From NCBI RefSeq assembly GCF_900114035.1, contig NZ_FORP01000005.1, positions 1 through 64,000 of the forward strand: a DNA stretch of 64,000 bases, read 5' to 3'. This document shows positions 7,549 to 16,383 of this stretch, piece after piece. The position numbers and the translations under genes were made by a program. Source of the stretch: Amycolatopsis sacchari (GTDB lineage Bacteria > Actinomycetota > Actinomycetes > Mycobacteriales > Pseudonocardiaceae). The notes beneath the pieces are model-generated. The model was given only the letters and a program-made list of their open reading frames with translations, made no database searches and was not told the origin of the DNA. Numbering within the stretch: the stretch's first letter is position 1; every line of letters begins with the position of its first letter.

Positions 7549-8931
7549 GTGGTCGATTCCACCGCGCTCGCGGGCGGGCGGCAGGGGCATGAGCGGCTCG
7601 CGGAGCTGGTTCCGGTGGTGTTGCGGGGCTTGGCGGCAGGCACGGCGGAGCGCGCCGCGCCCGGGCCCGCCGGGGGACCGGCCGCCGTGGCGGCGAGCGT
7701 GGCGGCACTCGAACCGCTCGTCCCCGAGCGGGGCGTCGGCGCAGAGAAAGCGCTTTCCGAACTCGCCACCCTCCTCGCGGCGGGCTCGGTCGACCCGGCG
7801 GACCCGTGGTGCGCCGCGCACCTGCACTGCCCGCCCCTCGCGGTCGGCGTCGCCGCTGACATCGCCGCCGGGGCGCTCAACCCGTCCATGGACTCCTGGG
7901 ACCAGGCGCCCGTCGCGAGCGAACTGGAGCGCGCCTTCCTCACCGCGATCGCGCGCCTGTGCTACCCCGCCGAACCCGCGCCCGACGCCGTCGTCACCAC
8001 CGGCGGCACCGAATCGAACCTCCTCGGTCTGCTGCTGGCACGGGAAAAGCACCAAAACGTCCGCCCCGTCTGCGGTCGCAACGCCCACCACAGCGTCGCC
8101 CGTGCCGCGTGGTTGCTCGGCCTGCCCGCACCGGTCGTCGTCGGGTGCGAGGGCGAGCGCATGTCCGCCGAAGCGCTCGGCGAAGTGCTGCGCACGACCG
8201 GCCCCGCGGTCGTCGTCGCCACCGCGGGCACCACCGACACCGGCGACATCGACCCCCTGCGCGAAATCGCCCGCGTGTGCCGCGAGCACGGCGCCCGGCT
8301 GCACGTCGACGCCTCCTACGGCGGCCTCGCCCTGTGCAGCACCCGCCTGCGGCCCCTGCTCGACGGGCTCGCCGAAGCCGACTCCGTCGCGCTCGACCTG
8401 CACAAGTTCGGCTGGCAGCCCATCGCCTCCGGGCTGTTCGCCGTCCGCGACGCCGCCGACCTCGCCGCGCTGAACGTCCAGGCCGAGTACCTCAACGCCG
8501 ACGACGACACCGAAGCCGGCCTGCCCGACCTCCTCGGCCGCTCGATCCGCACCTCCCGCCGCCCCGACGCGTTCCGCATGGCCGTCACGATGCGCGCGCT
8601 CGGCCTCCACGGCATGGGCGAGCTGATCGAACGCTGCTGCGCCACGGCTCGCGAGGTCGCCGATGCGATCCGCCGGCACCCCGGGCTCGAACTCCGCGGT
8701 GAGCCCACGCTGTCCACCGTGTTGTTCCGCCCGGTTTCCGGCGACGTCGCCGAAGTCCGCCGCGCGCTGCTGGAATCCGGCACCGCGATCATCGGCCGCG
8801 CCACCCTGCCGCCGGGCGAGGTGTGGCTCAAGCTCACGCTCCTCCACCCGCACGCCACCGCCGCCGACTACCAGGGCCTGCTGGACACCGTCGCCGCCAC
8901 CGCACGCGCCGGGGCGGCGATCGCCTCGTGA
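7549..8931 (+). CDS. desA: DesA-like PLP-dependent lysine/diamine-precursor decarboxylase of a siderophore operon
   Basis: A 460-residue group II (fold type I) decarboxylase. HLHCPPLAVGVAADI, VVTTGGTESNLLGLLLAR, HVDASYGGLAL and LDLHKFGWQPI with the PLP lysine (about Lys286) match DesA-type L-lysine decarboxylases, which make cadaverine for desferrioxamines; ornithine use giving putrescine is also possible. The GTG start follows AAGGAG by eight bases and an iron box lies directly upstream. It is first of four genes linked by 4-bp overlaps. A perfect GAAAGCGCTTTC palindrome lies inside at 7746-7757. The family call is firm, the substrate is inferred. Confidence 0.88.
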   Translation: MVDSTALAGGRQGHERLAELVPVVLRGLAAGTAERAAPGPAGGPAAVAASVAALEPLVPERGVGAEKALSELATLLAAGSVDPADPWCAAHLHCPPLAVGVAADIAAGALNPSMDSWDQAPVASELERAFLTAIARLCYPAEPAPDAVVTTGGTESNLLGLLLAREKHQNVRPVCGRNAHHSVARAAWLLGLPAPVVVGCEGERMSAEALGEVLRTTGPAVVVATAGTTDTGDIDPLREIARVCREHGARLHVDASYGGLALCSTRLRPLLDGLAEADSVALDLHKFGWQPIASGLFAVRDAADLAALNVQAEYLNADDDTEAGLPDLLGRSIRTSRRPDAFRMAVTMRALGLHGMGELIERCCATAREVADAIRRHPGLELRGEPTLSTVLFRPVSGDVAEVRRALLESGTAIIGRATLPPGEVWLKLTLLHPHATAADYQGLLDTVAATARAGAAIAS

Positions 8932-10208
8932 CGCTCGACCTCGCCGGGGTCGGGATCGGCCCGTTCAACCTGTCGCTCGCCGCGCTCGCCGACCCGGTAC
9001 CAGGCCTGCGCACCGGATTTTTCGAGCGCCGCAAGGAGTTCCGCTGGCACCCCGGCCTGCTCATCGAGGGCGCGACGATCCAGGTGCCGTTCCTCGCCGA
9101 CCTGGTCACCCTCGTCGACCCGACCAGCCCACTGTCCTTTTTGAACTATCTGCGTGAGCACGACCGGCTGTTCCCGTTCTACTTCGCGGAAAAGTTCCAC
9201 CTGGCTCGCGTGGAGTACGACGACTACTGCCGCTGGGCAGGGCATCGGCTGCCTTCCTGCCGGTTCGGCGTGGAGATCACTGGGATCGACACCACGGAAA
9301 GCGCTTTCCGGCTCGACACCACCGACGGCGAACCGATTACGGCGCGGAACGTCGTCCTCGGTGTCGGGACCGAACCGCTCGTGCCAAAACCGTTGCGCCC
9401 CTTGCTGTCCGACGCTGTGCTGCACGCCGCCGACTACCTCGCCGAGCGGGAACGGCTGCTCGCCGCCCCAGAAGTGACGGTCGTGGGCGCCGGCCAGTCG
9501 GGTGCGGAGGTGTTCCTCGACCTGCTGCGCCACCGGCCACGCCCCGGCGGCCTGCGCTGGATCGCGCGCACAGCGTCGTTCGCGCCGATGGAGTACTCGA
9601 AACTCGGGCTGGAGCAGTTCACGCCGGACTACACGACGTTCTTCCACGGCCTCGACGAGCCGGTGCGTGACCGGCTGCTGCCCGCGCAATGGCAGCTGTA
9701 CAAGGGGATCGACAGCGAGACCATCGCCGAGATCGCCGACGAGCTGTACCGGCGGAGCATCGGCGGTGGCTGGCCGGACGTCGTGCTGACCCCCGGCGTC
9801 GAGGTCGTCGAGGCGCATCGGGAAGGCGACCGAGTCGCACTCGGCCTGCGCCACGTCCAGCAGGGCACCACGGCCGTCTGGCACACCGACGCGGTCGTGG
9901 CCGCCACCGGCTACACCGAAACCCCGCTCGACCGCCTCCTCGGCCCGCTCGCCGACCGGCTCGTCACCGACGGGCGCGGCCGCCCCGTGGTGGAGCGGGA
10001 TTTCCGCCTGCGGCTGGAAGGCGTGCCGGGCTCGGTGTACGTGCAGAACGCCGAACGCCACACGCACGGCGTGGGTGCGCCGGACCTCGGCCTCGCGGCG
10101 TACCGCGCGGCGTCCATCGTCAACTCGGTCTGCGGCCGCGAGGTGTACCGCCTGCCCTCGCGGACCGCGTTCACCACCTTCGGGTTGCCCAGTCAGGAGA
10201 CGGAATGA
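8928..10208 (+). CDS. desB: DesB-like lysine/diamine N-hydroxylase
   Basis: A 426-residue FAD- and NADPH-dependent N-monooxygenase of the IucD/DesB/SidA family that hydroxylates the terminal amine of cadaverine, putrescine or lysine, creating the hydroxylamine needed for a hydroxamate. FAD binding is shown by GVGIGPFNLSLAAL, NADPH binding by VTVVGAGQSGAEVFLDLL, and the C-terminal signature by VVAATGYTETP. The substrate-side motif WHPGLLIEGATIQVPFLADL is also typical. Its GTG overlaps the decarboxylase stop by four bases. A 14-bp perfect palindrome GGAAAGCGCTTTCC lies inside at 9296-9309. Confidence 0.92.
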   Translation: MTLDLAGVGIGPFNLSLAALADPVPGLRTGFFERRKEFRWHPGLLIEGATIQVPFLADLVTLVDPTSPLSFLNYLREHDRLFPFYFAEKFHLARVEYDDYCRWAGHRLPSCRFGVEITGIDTTESAFRLDTTDGEPITARNVVLGVGTEPLVPKPLRPLLSDAVLHAADYLAERERLLAAPEVTVVGAGQSGAEVFLDLLRHRPRPGGLRWIARTASFAPMEYSKLGLEQFTPDYTTFFHGLDEPVRDRLLPAQWQLYKGIDSETIAEIADELYRRSIGGGWPDVVLTPGVEVVEAHREGDRVALGLRHVQQGTTAVWHTDAVVAATGYTETPLDRLLGPLADRLVTDGRGRPVVERDFRLRLEGVPGSVYVQNAERHTHGVGAPDLGLAAYRAASIVNSVCGREVYRLPSRTAFTTFGLPSQETE

Positions 10209-11965
10209 CCGGCGAAGCACAGGCCTGGCGGCAGGCCGGCGCGCTCATCGTGCACAAGATGCTCGGCGAACTGTCCTACGAGGGCCTGTTCCGGCCCGAG
10301 CGGACCGACGACGGTTGGCGGCTTTCGCTGCCGGACGATGTGAGGTACGAGTTCCGGGCGCGGCAGGGCGCTTTCGAGTCATGGGCCGTCGTCCCCGGCA
10401 GTGCGATCCGTCGTGTGGGACAGCAGGACCCGGTGCCCGCCGACGATCCCCGCACGCTCGTCGTCGACGCGCGCTCAGCGCTCGGCCTGTCCGGGCTGCG
10501 GCTGGCCGACGTCCTCGCCGAGCTGACCTCCACCGTCGCGAACGAGGCGGCCCGCCTGCGCCGTGCGCCCACCGCCGCAGAACTGTCCACGATGGACTAC
10601 AACCTGGCGGACGGGCACCTCACCGGTCATCCGCGGTTGGTGCTCAACAAGGGACGCGTCGGTTTCTCGAGGCGGGACCGCGAGCGGTACGCGCCGGAGT
10701 CCGGAGTGGACGTCCGGCTGCGGTGGTTCGCGGTGCACCGCGACCACGCCCAGTTCCGGTCCGTCGAGGAGCTCGACGAGGAAACCCTGCTGCGGGAGGA
10801 ACTCGGGGAGGAGCTGCTGGCGGATTTCCGGGACAAGGCCGGGCCGGAGTACGTGCTCGTGCCGGTGCACCCCTGGCAGGCCGACGAAATCCTGGGCACC
10901 CTCTACGCCGCCGAGCTGGCCACGGGCGTGGTGCTCGACCTCGGCGAGAGCCGGGACCATTACCGTCCACATCAGACAGTGCGGACACTCGCGAACCTCA
11001 GCAGGCCGGACCGGCACGACGTCAAGACGGCCGTGTCGGTGCGCAACACGCTGGTGTACCGGGGTCTGGCCTCCGCGGCGACGCTCGCCGGGCCCGCCGT
11101 GACCGCGTGGCTGAAGCAGGTGGACGCGGCGGATCCGTTGCTGTCCAAGGAGTACCGCTTCGAGCTGCTCGGCGAGGTGGCGAGCGTGTCGGTGCGGCAC
11201 CCGCTGTTCGGCGCGCTGGAGGAGCTGCCCTACCGGTTCCACGAGACGCTGGGCGCGCTGTGGCGGGAGCCGCTCGTCGCGCGGCTGGCGGAAGGCGAGC
11301 GCGCGCTGTCGTTCGCCGCGCTGCCCTACCGCGACCAGACGGGCCGCGCGGTGCTCACCGAGCTCGTCGAGCGCAGCGGGCTCGGCGCGGAACGGTGGTG
11401 CGCCAAGCTGTTCGACCTGCTGCTCACCCCGTTGCTGCAGTGGCTGCTGCGGTACGGCGTCGGGTTCTGCCCGCACGGCCAGAACCTGATCCTGATCACC
11501 GACGAGGCCGGGCGGCCGCTGCGCGTGGCGATCAAGGACTTCGCGCAGGGCGTGGACCTGCTCGACGAGGACCTCGACTGCTACCGGCTGCTCGCGCCCG
11601 AGGCGGCGGCGGAGATGCTGCGCTGGCCCGCGCACCTGCTCGCGCAGTCGCTGTTCAGCTCGGTGTTCTCCGGGCAGCTGCGGTTCTGGGCGGAGATCGC
11701 GGCCGACGACCTCGGGCTGCCGCGGCCGCGGTTCTGGTCGCTCGTGCGGGAGGTCGTGGCGCGTTACCGCGAGGAGAACCCTGATGTGGCGGAGCGGTTC
11801 GACGCGTGCCGCGTGTTCGCGCCGGATGTGGAACGCGTCACGCTCAACCGCGAACACCTGGCGGGACAGGGTTTCGACAAGGTCGAGCGGGACGACGAGT
11901 TCGACGTGCGCTGGGGCCGCGTGCCGAACCCGTTGCACGCGCCCGATCCCGGCGGTGCGTGGTGA
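10205..11965 (+). CDS. desD: NRPS-independent siderophore (NIS) synthetase, DesD/IucA-IucC family
   Basis: A 586-residue ATP-dependent synthetase that adenylates a carboxylate and joins it to a (hydroxyl)amine. The IucA/IucC domain spans about residues 130-380 (STMDYNLADGHLTGHPRLVLNKG region, VPVHPWQADEIL, RTLANLSRPDRHDVKTAVSV region) and the FhuF-like C-terminal domain about 395-560 (GVGFCPHGQNLILITD, RVAIKDFAQGVDLLDEDL). Its ATG overlaps the previous stop (ATGA). In desferrioxamine clusters this enzyme oligomerises N-hydroxy-N-acylcadaverine, but the acylating partner DesC is absent here, so its real carboxylate substrate is open. Confidence 0.92.
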   Translation: MTGEAQAWRQAGALIVHKMLGELSYEGLFRPERTDDGWRLSLPDDVRYEFRARQGAFESWAVVPGSAIRRVGQQDPVPADDPRTLVVDARSALGLSGLRLADVLAELTSTVANEAARLRRAPTAAELSTMDYNLADGHLTGHPRLVLNKGRVGFSRRDRERYAPESGVDVRLRWFAVHRDHAQFRSVEELDEETLLREELGEELLADFRDKAGPEYVLVPVHPWQADEILGTLYAAELATGVVLDLGESRDHYRPHQTVRTLANLSRPDRHDVKTAVSVRNTLVYRGLASAATLAGPAVTAWLKQVDAADPLLSKEYRFELLGEVASVSVRHPLFGALEELPYRFHETLGALWREPLVARLAEGERALSFAALPYRDQTGRAVLTELVERSGLGAERWCAKLFDLLLTPLLQWLLRYGVGFCPHGQNLILITDEAGRPLRVAIKDFAQGVDLLDEDLDCYRLLAPEAAAEMLRWPAHLLAQSLFSSVFSGQLRFWAEIAADDLGLPRPRFWSLVREVVARYREENPDVAERFDACRVFAPDVERVTLNREHLAGQGFDKVERDDEFDVRWGRVPNPLHAPDPGGAW

Positions 11966-13152
11966 GCGCGCTGCCGCCGGACGCCTCCCGTGTGCTGCTG
12001 CTCGTGCCGGATCCCCACGCGCGGTTCGCGGCCGTCGAACTGTCCCGGGAGTTCGTCGAGGAGGAGGTGCTGACCGGCGGGTACGGCCTGTGCACCTACG
12101 TCTTCGCGTGGACGCCCGAGCGCGAGCCGGTCGAGTCGCTGTCGCGCTACCTCGGCGGCTACGGGGATCTGCGCATGCGGCCGGACCTCGGCACGGTCAC
12201 GCCGGTGGAGGAAGGCGTCTACGCCGTGGTGTGCGACGTGGAGTGGCCCGACGGCGAGCCGGTGCGCGTGGCACCACGACAGGTGCTGCGCGACGAGCTG
12301 GACGCGCTGGAAGCATTGGGTTTCGTGCCGTCGGTGGGCATCGAGCACGAGGTCACGTTCTCCGACGCGGACGGGCCCTTGACCCCGCACGGCGTGGACT
12401 ACGCGGTCGGCGGCACCGAGCGGCTGCGGCCGCTGCTGCGGGACCTGCGGGCGAGGCTGGCGCCGCTGCGCGTGGAGTCGGCGCGCGGGGAGTGCCACCC
12501 AGGCCAGTACGAAATCGTCCTGCGCCACCGGAAAGCGCTTTCGGCGTGCGACGACGCGATGCTGCAGCAACTCCTCGTGCGGACCACCGCGGCCGAGCAC
12601 GGCGTGACGGCGAGCTACCTCGCCGCGCCCGAGACCGGTCAGGGCAACTCGTGCCACGTGCACCTCTCGCTGTCCCCGCCCGCGCTGGAACCGTTCCTGG
12701 CGGGGGTGCTGCGGGAGGCGCGGGCGCTCACGGCGATCTGGGCACCCACGTGGAACAGCTACGTGCGGCTGCGCACCGGCCCGTTCTCCCCGCGCTCGCT
12801 GCGCTGGGGCACCGACGACCGGACGGCCGCCGTGCGGATCGCGGGCAGCGGCGCCTCGCGGCGGCTGGAGTTCCGCTTCGCCGGGGCCGACGCCCAGCCG
12901 CACCTGGTCGTGGCCGCGTTGCTCGCGGCGGGCCGCGCGGGGATCGAGGAGAACCTCGCGCCCCCGCCGGAGGGCGAGGAGGTCGGCACGCTGTGCGCGA
13001 CGCCGTGGGAGGCGCTGGCCGCGCTCTCCGGGACGAAGGTGCTGGGCGGGGAACTCGTGGAGCAGCAGAGCGCCCTGCTCCAGGCCGAGATCGACGCGGG
13101 GTGTGACGCCGTCACCGACTGGCAGCGGCGGCGGGGAGCACTTCGGGCGTGA
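11962..13152 (+). CDS. Glutamine synthetase-like gamma-glutamyl ligase in the siderophore operon
   Basis: A 396-residue member of the glutamine synthetase superfamily (GlnA3/GlnA4, gamma-glutamylpolyamine synthetase-like). The N-terminal beta-grasp region ends near residue 110. The catalytic domain shows VGIEHEVTF with metal-binding Glu, ECHPGQYEIVL, QGNSCHVHLSLS, APTWNSYVRL, RWGTDDRTAAVRI and FAGADAQPHL. It lacks the adenylylation-site context of housekeeping GlnA. Its GTG overlaps the NIS synthetase stop by four bases, so it is translated with the siderophore genes. Relatives couple glutamate to amines, so here it could acylate the diamine, extend the siderophore, or detoxify excess cadaverine or putrescine. 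Confidence 0.85.
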   Translation: MSALPPDASRVLLLVPDPHARFAAVELSREFVEEEVLTGGYGLCTYVFAWTPEREPVESLSRYLGGYGDLRMRPDLGTVTPVEEGVYAVVCDVEWPDGEPVRVAPRQVLRDELDALEALGFVPSVGIEHEVTFSDADGPLTPHGVDYAVGGTERLRPLLRDLRARLAPLRVESARGECHPGQYEIVLRHRKALSACDDAMLQQLLVRTTAAEHGVTASYLAAPETGQGNSCHVHLSLSPPALEPFLAGVLREARALTAIWAPTWNSYVRLRTGPFSPRSLRWGTDDRTAAVRIAGSGASRRLEFRFAGADAQPHLVVAALLAAGRAGIEENLAPPPEGEEVGTLCATPWEALAALSGTKVLGGELVEQQSALLQAEIDAGCDAVTDWQRRRGALRA

Positions 13153-14344
13153 GCTCCGAACGTGGCCGCGCCCGCAGCTCCTTGATCGAGAACGCCAGCA
13201 GCAGCGCGACGCCGACCAGCGGGTACGTCGCCGCCGACAGCTGCTGCGGCCAGTCCCAGTGGACGTGCACGACGGGGAAGTCGGTGTCGGGCAGGTCGTG
13301 GAACGGCGCCCAGTAGAACAACACCGCCGTGAGCACGGCCCAGCCGAACCACGCGGCCGCGAGCCACGAGCGCGACACCGCGCGGCGCACGCCGTGCGCC
13401 AGCACGACGAGCAGCGCGGGCGCGACCCACACGTAGTAGTGCGACCACGACGTGGGCGACACCAGCAGCGCCAGTCCCGCGTTCGCCGTCAGCGCCAGCG
13501 CGGGGGCGGCCTGCCGCATCGCGAGCGCCACCACGACGACGAGCGCCGCGATCACCGCGATCCACACCACTTTTTCGACGGCCTCGGGCATCCCGGTGCG
13601 CACCAGCGCGGCCTCGATCGTCTGGTTGGTCTTGAACGCCGTACCGCTCACGCCGCCGCCGGACAGTCCACCTTGGAACCAGTACTCGACGGAGGCGTGG
13701 AAGTCGGTGACGAACCCGATGGCCGCGGCCACCGCGAACGTGATCCCGGCGCGGGCGGCCGAGCGGTAGTCCTTGCGCATCAGGAAGAACAGGACGAACG
13801 CGGCGGGGGTGAGCTTGACCGCGGCCGCCAGCCCGATGCCGAAACCCCGTGGCCACAGCGTCTTCCCGGCGAGACAGTCGACTGTGACGAGCGCCATCAT
13901 GATCAGGCTCACCTGGCCGAACTGGTAGGTCTGGCTCACCGGTTCCAGGAACACCGTCAGCGGCAGCGCGACGCACGTCACGAGGAACCCGCCGAACCGG
14001 CCCAGCGGCGGCCACACGACGCGGGAAACCAGGTACAGCGTCACCCCGAGGCACAGCGTGCTGACCACGTACAGCGTGACCACGGCCGCGTCCCACGGCA
14101 GCAGCACCAGCGGGCTGAGGATGAGCACCGCGAACGGCGGGTACACGAACGGCAGCTCCGCCCCGTTCGCGACGGGCGGCAGCGTGCCGTACAGGTCGTG
14201 CCCGTCCCACCAGGCTTGTACGCCGTACCGGTAGACCTCGAGGTCGATCTGCGGGCGCGTCGGCATCGCCGTGAACATCCCGCGGAAGGCGAAGAACAGC
14301 CACACGGCGCACAGCACGGGAACGATCCACAGGTGTTTGCGCAT
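13112..14344 (-). CDS. GT87-family membrane mannosyltransferase (DUF2029)
   Basis: A 410-residue polytopic membrane protein with about ten hydrophobic segments. The first extracytoplasmic loop carries the conserved acidic residues (TRPQIDLEVYRYGVQAWW region) expected of GT-C enzymes, and the PTSWSHYYVW motif is typical of GT87 polyprenyl-phosphate-mannose-dependent mannosyltransferases such as PimE and MptC-like proteins. It probably adds mannose to lipoglycans or exported glycans. The ATG at 14344 was preferred over an upstream TTG. Its 3' end overlaps the ligase gene tail-to-tail by 41 bp. Confidence 0.85.
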   Translation of the reverse strand: MRKHLWIVPVLCAVWLFFAFRGMFTAMPTRPQIDLEVYRYGVQAWWDGHDLYGTLPPVANGAELPFVYPPFAVLILSPLVLLPWDAAVVTLYVVSTLCLGVTLYLVSRVVWPPLGRFGGFLVTCVALPLTVFLEPVSQTYQFGQVSLIMMALVTVDCLAGKTLWPRGFGIGLAAAVKLTPAAFVLFFLMRKDYRSAARAGITFAVAAAIGFVTDFHASVEYWFQGGLSGGGVSGTAFKTNQTIEAALVRTGMPEAVEKVVWIAVIAALVVVVALAMRQAAPALALTANAGLALLVSPTSWSHYYVWVAPALLVVLAHGVRRAVSRSWLAAAWFGWAVLTAVLFYWAPFHDLPDTDFPVVHVHWDWPQQLSAATYPLVGVALLLAFSIKELRARPRSELTPEVLPAAAASR

Positions 14345-14366
14345 CGCCGTCAACGATAGGCGGGGC

Positions 14367-14711
14367 TCAGTTCGCGGGAGCCGCCGGGACCGCGTCGAGG
14401 ACGGTGAAGATCTGGTCGAGGCCGGTGAGCTTCAACGGGTTCAGCACGGCCCGCCCGGTGGCGACGAGGCGGAGTTCCTGGCCGGCCTTGTGGCAGTCGC
14501 TCGCGGTCTCCACGAGCACGGCGAGCCCGGCGGAGTCGAGGAACTCCACGCGGTCGAGGTCGAGCACGAGGGTGGGCGACGGCGGTTCGTCCGCCGCGTG
14601 CGCCGCGGCGATGCCCTCCTGCAGCCGCGGGCTCGACCCCGCGTCCACCTCGCCGCTGACCGAGACCACGAGCCGGCCCCGGCCGCGCGTCCACTCGACC
14701 GTGAGACTCAC
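14367..14711 (-). CDS. STAS-domain anti-sigma factor antagonist
   Basis: A 114-residue single STAS domain of the RsbV/BldG type. The phosphorylatable serine lies in VEFLDSAGLAVLVE. Such proteins are phosphorylated by an RsbW-like kinase and released by SpoIIE-type phosphatases to sequester anti-sigma factors. The second of two close GTGs (14711) is favoured because AGGAG lies five bases upstream. It lies 22 bp upstream of the GT87 gene on the same strand, so they may be co-transcribed. Confidence 0.9.
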   Translation of the reverse strand: MSLTVEWTRGRGRLVVSVSGEVDAGSSPRLQEGIAAAHAADEPPSPTLVLDLDRVEFLDSAGLAVLVETASDCHKAGQELRLVATGRAVLNPLKLTGLDQIFTVLDAVPAAPAN

Positions 14712-14803
14712 TGTCACTCCTGTTTCCCCAGTAGCTGATCGCCTCGATCACTGTATCCAGTGGCCGCCGCGTGAAACTCGGGTGCCGGGGAACCCCTGCC
14801 GTC

Positions 14804-15262
14804 GTGAAGACCGTGCTGACACTGGACCAGCTGGTGGACCTCTTCCAGGCCGAGTCGGGGCAGGACCTCTACGTCCGCTGGTCGAAGGGACCCGAAGCCG
14901 ACATGTCGTCCGGTGGTCCGGGGCCGCAGGCCAGCCGGGACGCCCTCACCGGCATGGCGCTGCCCGGCCTGTCCGCGAGCCCGCTCAAGGTGGAGCCGTG
15001 GTGGGACGACCGGCCGCTGCGGCTGTGGCTCGCCCGCCGCATCTACGACTACCGCCACCTGCGTGAACTGCGGGGGCCCGGCGTGCGGCCGTGGGTGTTC
15101 CAGGGCACCGAGACCGCGCGCGGGCCGGACAACGAGCCGCTCGTGGTGTGCGACCGGCCACTGGCGTGGCTGACCGACGACGTCCTGCACGAGGCCCAGG
15201 AACTGGTGGACGAGCAGGGTTCGCGGGAGTGGGGGCCGATGGACCGCAGCAACGCCACGTGA
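14804..15262 (+). CDS. DUF6098 family protein
   Basis: A 152-residue cytosolic protein recognised by LTLDQLVDLFQ, LYVRWSKGPEAD, LPGLSASPLKVEPWW and the C-terminal VFQGTETARGPDNEPLVV. Homologues are common in actinobacteria near stress and partner-switching genes; no activity is established. An upstream in-frame GTG at 14771 would add eleven atypical residues, so the start at 14804 (VKTVLTLDQ) is preferred; neither has a clear ribosome site. Divergent from the STAS gene at 14367. Confidence 0.78.
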   Translation: MKTVLTLDQLVDLFQAESGQDLYVRWSKGPEADMSSGGPGPQASRDALTGMALPGLSASPLKVEPWWDDRPLRLWLARRIYDYRHLRELRGPGVRPWVFQGTETARGPDNEPLVVCDRPLAWLTDDVLHEAQELVDEQGSREWGPMDRSNAT

Positions 15263-15317
15263 GTTTGGCCCCGGAGCCGCGTGGTAGCCCGCAGCCGAGA
15301 CGAGGAAGGAGCACGGC

Positions 15318-15500
15318 ATGGCGCAGAACCAGCGTTCCTCGGCCGACGAAGCACTCGAGGAGTCCCGGAAGAAGATCGAAGAGGCCAAGGACGCCGCGGC
15401 CGCGGCGATGGGCGAGCGGCCCAGCGAGCAGGCGTCCCGCTCGGGAGTCCCCGACCAGGACCAGCCCGCCGACGAAGCCGGTGGCTTCTCGCCTTCCTGA
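15318..15500 (+). CDS. Small acidic/hydrophilic hypothetical protein
   Basis: A 60-residue protein (MAQNQRSSADEALEESRKKI) with an alanine- and glutamate-rich helical centre (EEAKDAAAAAMGE) and a disordered Asp/Pro-rich tail. It has no hydrophobic segment or cysteines. An AAGGAG site lies eight bases before the ATG, which supports real translation. Its place between stress-response genes suggests a small general-stress protein, but no function is recognised. Confidence 0.62.
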   Translation: MAQNQRSSADEALEESRKKIEEAKDAAAAAMGERPSEQASRSGVPDQDQPADEAGGFSPS

Positions 15501-15509
15501 CCTGCGGTT

Positions 15510-15893
15510 TCACCCGCACCGGGCAGCACCTCCGCGGGCGGCGGAGGTGCTCCCGCCCACCCCCACGGGTGCGGGCTCGACGACGGTGAGCACCCGGTCG
15601 AGGCCGGTGATGCGCAGCGGCCGGCGCACGGCCTGGTTCGCGCACACCACCTCCATGCGCTGTCCGTCCTCCGCGCACGCCGAATGGGCCTCGGCGAGGA
15701 CGGCGAGCCCGGACGAGTCGAGGAAGTCGACGAGCGACAGGTCCACCCGCACGGACCGGATGCCCGTTCCGGTGCGGGCGGCCGCGATCGCGTCCCGCAG
15801 CCGCGGCGCCGTCGCCATGTCGATCTCCCCGGCGACGGTGAGTTCCACCCGGTCACGCCGCCGTGCCCACTCCACGTCCAGACCACTGTCCAC
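15510..15893 (-). CDS. STAS-domain anti-sigma factor antagonist
   Basis: A 127-residue STAS protein with the phospho-acceptor serine in VDFLDSSGLAVLAEAH. It ends with an alanine/glycine-rich tail not needed for the fold. GGGAGG lies seven bases before the GTG. The gene follows hsp20 by 13 bp, so the two are probably one transcript under the RheA-like operator. This makes it likely to act in the stress response, relaying kinase/phosphatase signals to an anti-sigma factor. Confidence 0.9.
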   Translation of the reverse strand: MDSGLDVEWARRRDRVELTVAGEIDMATAPRLRDAIAAARTGTGIRSVRVDLSLVDFLDSSGLAVLAEAHSACAEDGQRMEVVCANQAVRRPLRITGLDRVLTVVEPAPVGVGGSTSAARGGAARCG

Positions 15894-15906
15894 CGTGGAC
15901 CTCCCG

Positions 15907-16326
15907 TCAGGCGCGTTCGGTGTCCGTGATCGTGATCCGGCGCGGCTGCGCCTGCTGCGCGAGCGGGATGCGCACGGTCAGCACGCCGGCTTCGTAGGTG
16001 GCCGAGATCCGGTCCGTGTCGAGGCCGTCGCCGAGGAAGACCTGGCGGGAGAACACGCCCAGCGGCCGCTCGGTGACCAGCGTCCGCACGTCGTCCCCGG
16101 TGACGGGCGGGCGGCGCTCGGCCTTGACGGTGAGCGTCGTGCGCTCGACGTCCAGCTCGATCGCGTCGGGGGACAGGCCGGGGAGGTCGAAGGAGAGCAC
16201 GAACTCGGTGGCCGTGCGGTGGGCGTCCATCGGCATCGGCGCGGGGCGCGACCACGTGCCGCTGGGGGCGTGCACCTGCCAGACGACCCGGTCGAACTCG
16301 CGGAACGGGTCCGTGCGCATCACCAT
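15907..16326 (-). CDS. Hsp20/alpha-crystallin family small heat-shock protein (Hsp18-like)
   Basis: A 139-residue ATP-independent chaperone that holds unfolding proteins. The alpha-crystallin domain spans about residues 38-135 (FVLSFDLPGLSPDAIELDVE, LTVKAERRPP, and the final strand GVLTVRIPLAQQ containing the conserved G-V-L). GGAGGAGG lies six bases before the ATG. It is divergent from a RheA-like repressor gene, and the shared spacer holds a RheA-type operator, so it should be heat-induced by derepression. Confidence 0.92.
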   Translation of the reverse strand: MVMRTDPFREFDRVVWQVHAPSGTWSRPAPMPMDAHRTATEFVLSFDLPGLSPDAIELDVERTTLTVKAERRPPVTGDDVRTLVTERPLGVFSRQVFLGDGLDTDRISATYEAGVLTVRIPLAQQAQPRRITITDTERA

Positions 16327-16383
16327 GACTACCTCCTCCGGGGATTCACGACTCTGGTGTCAACGCGCAACCCTGGTTTAGCA

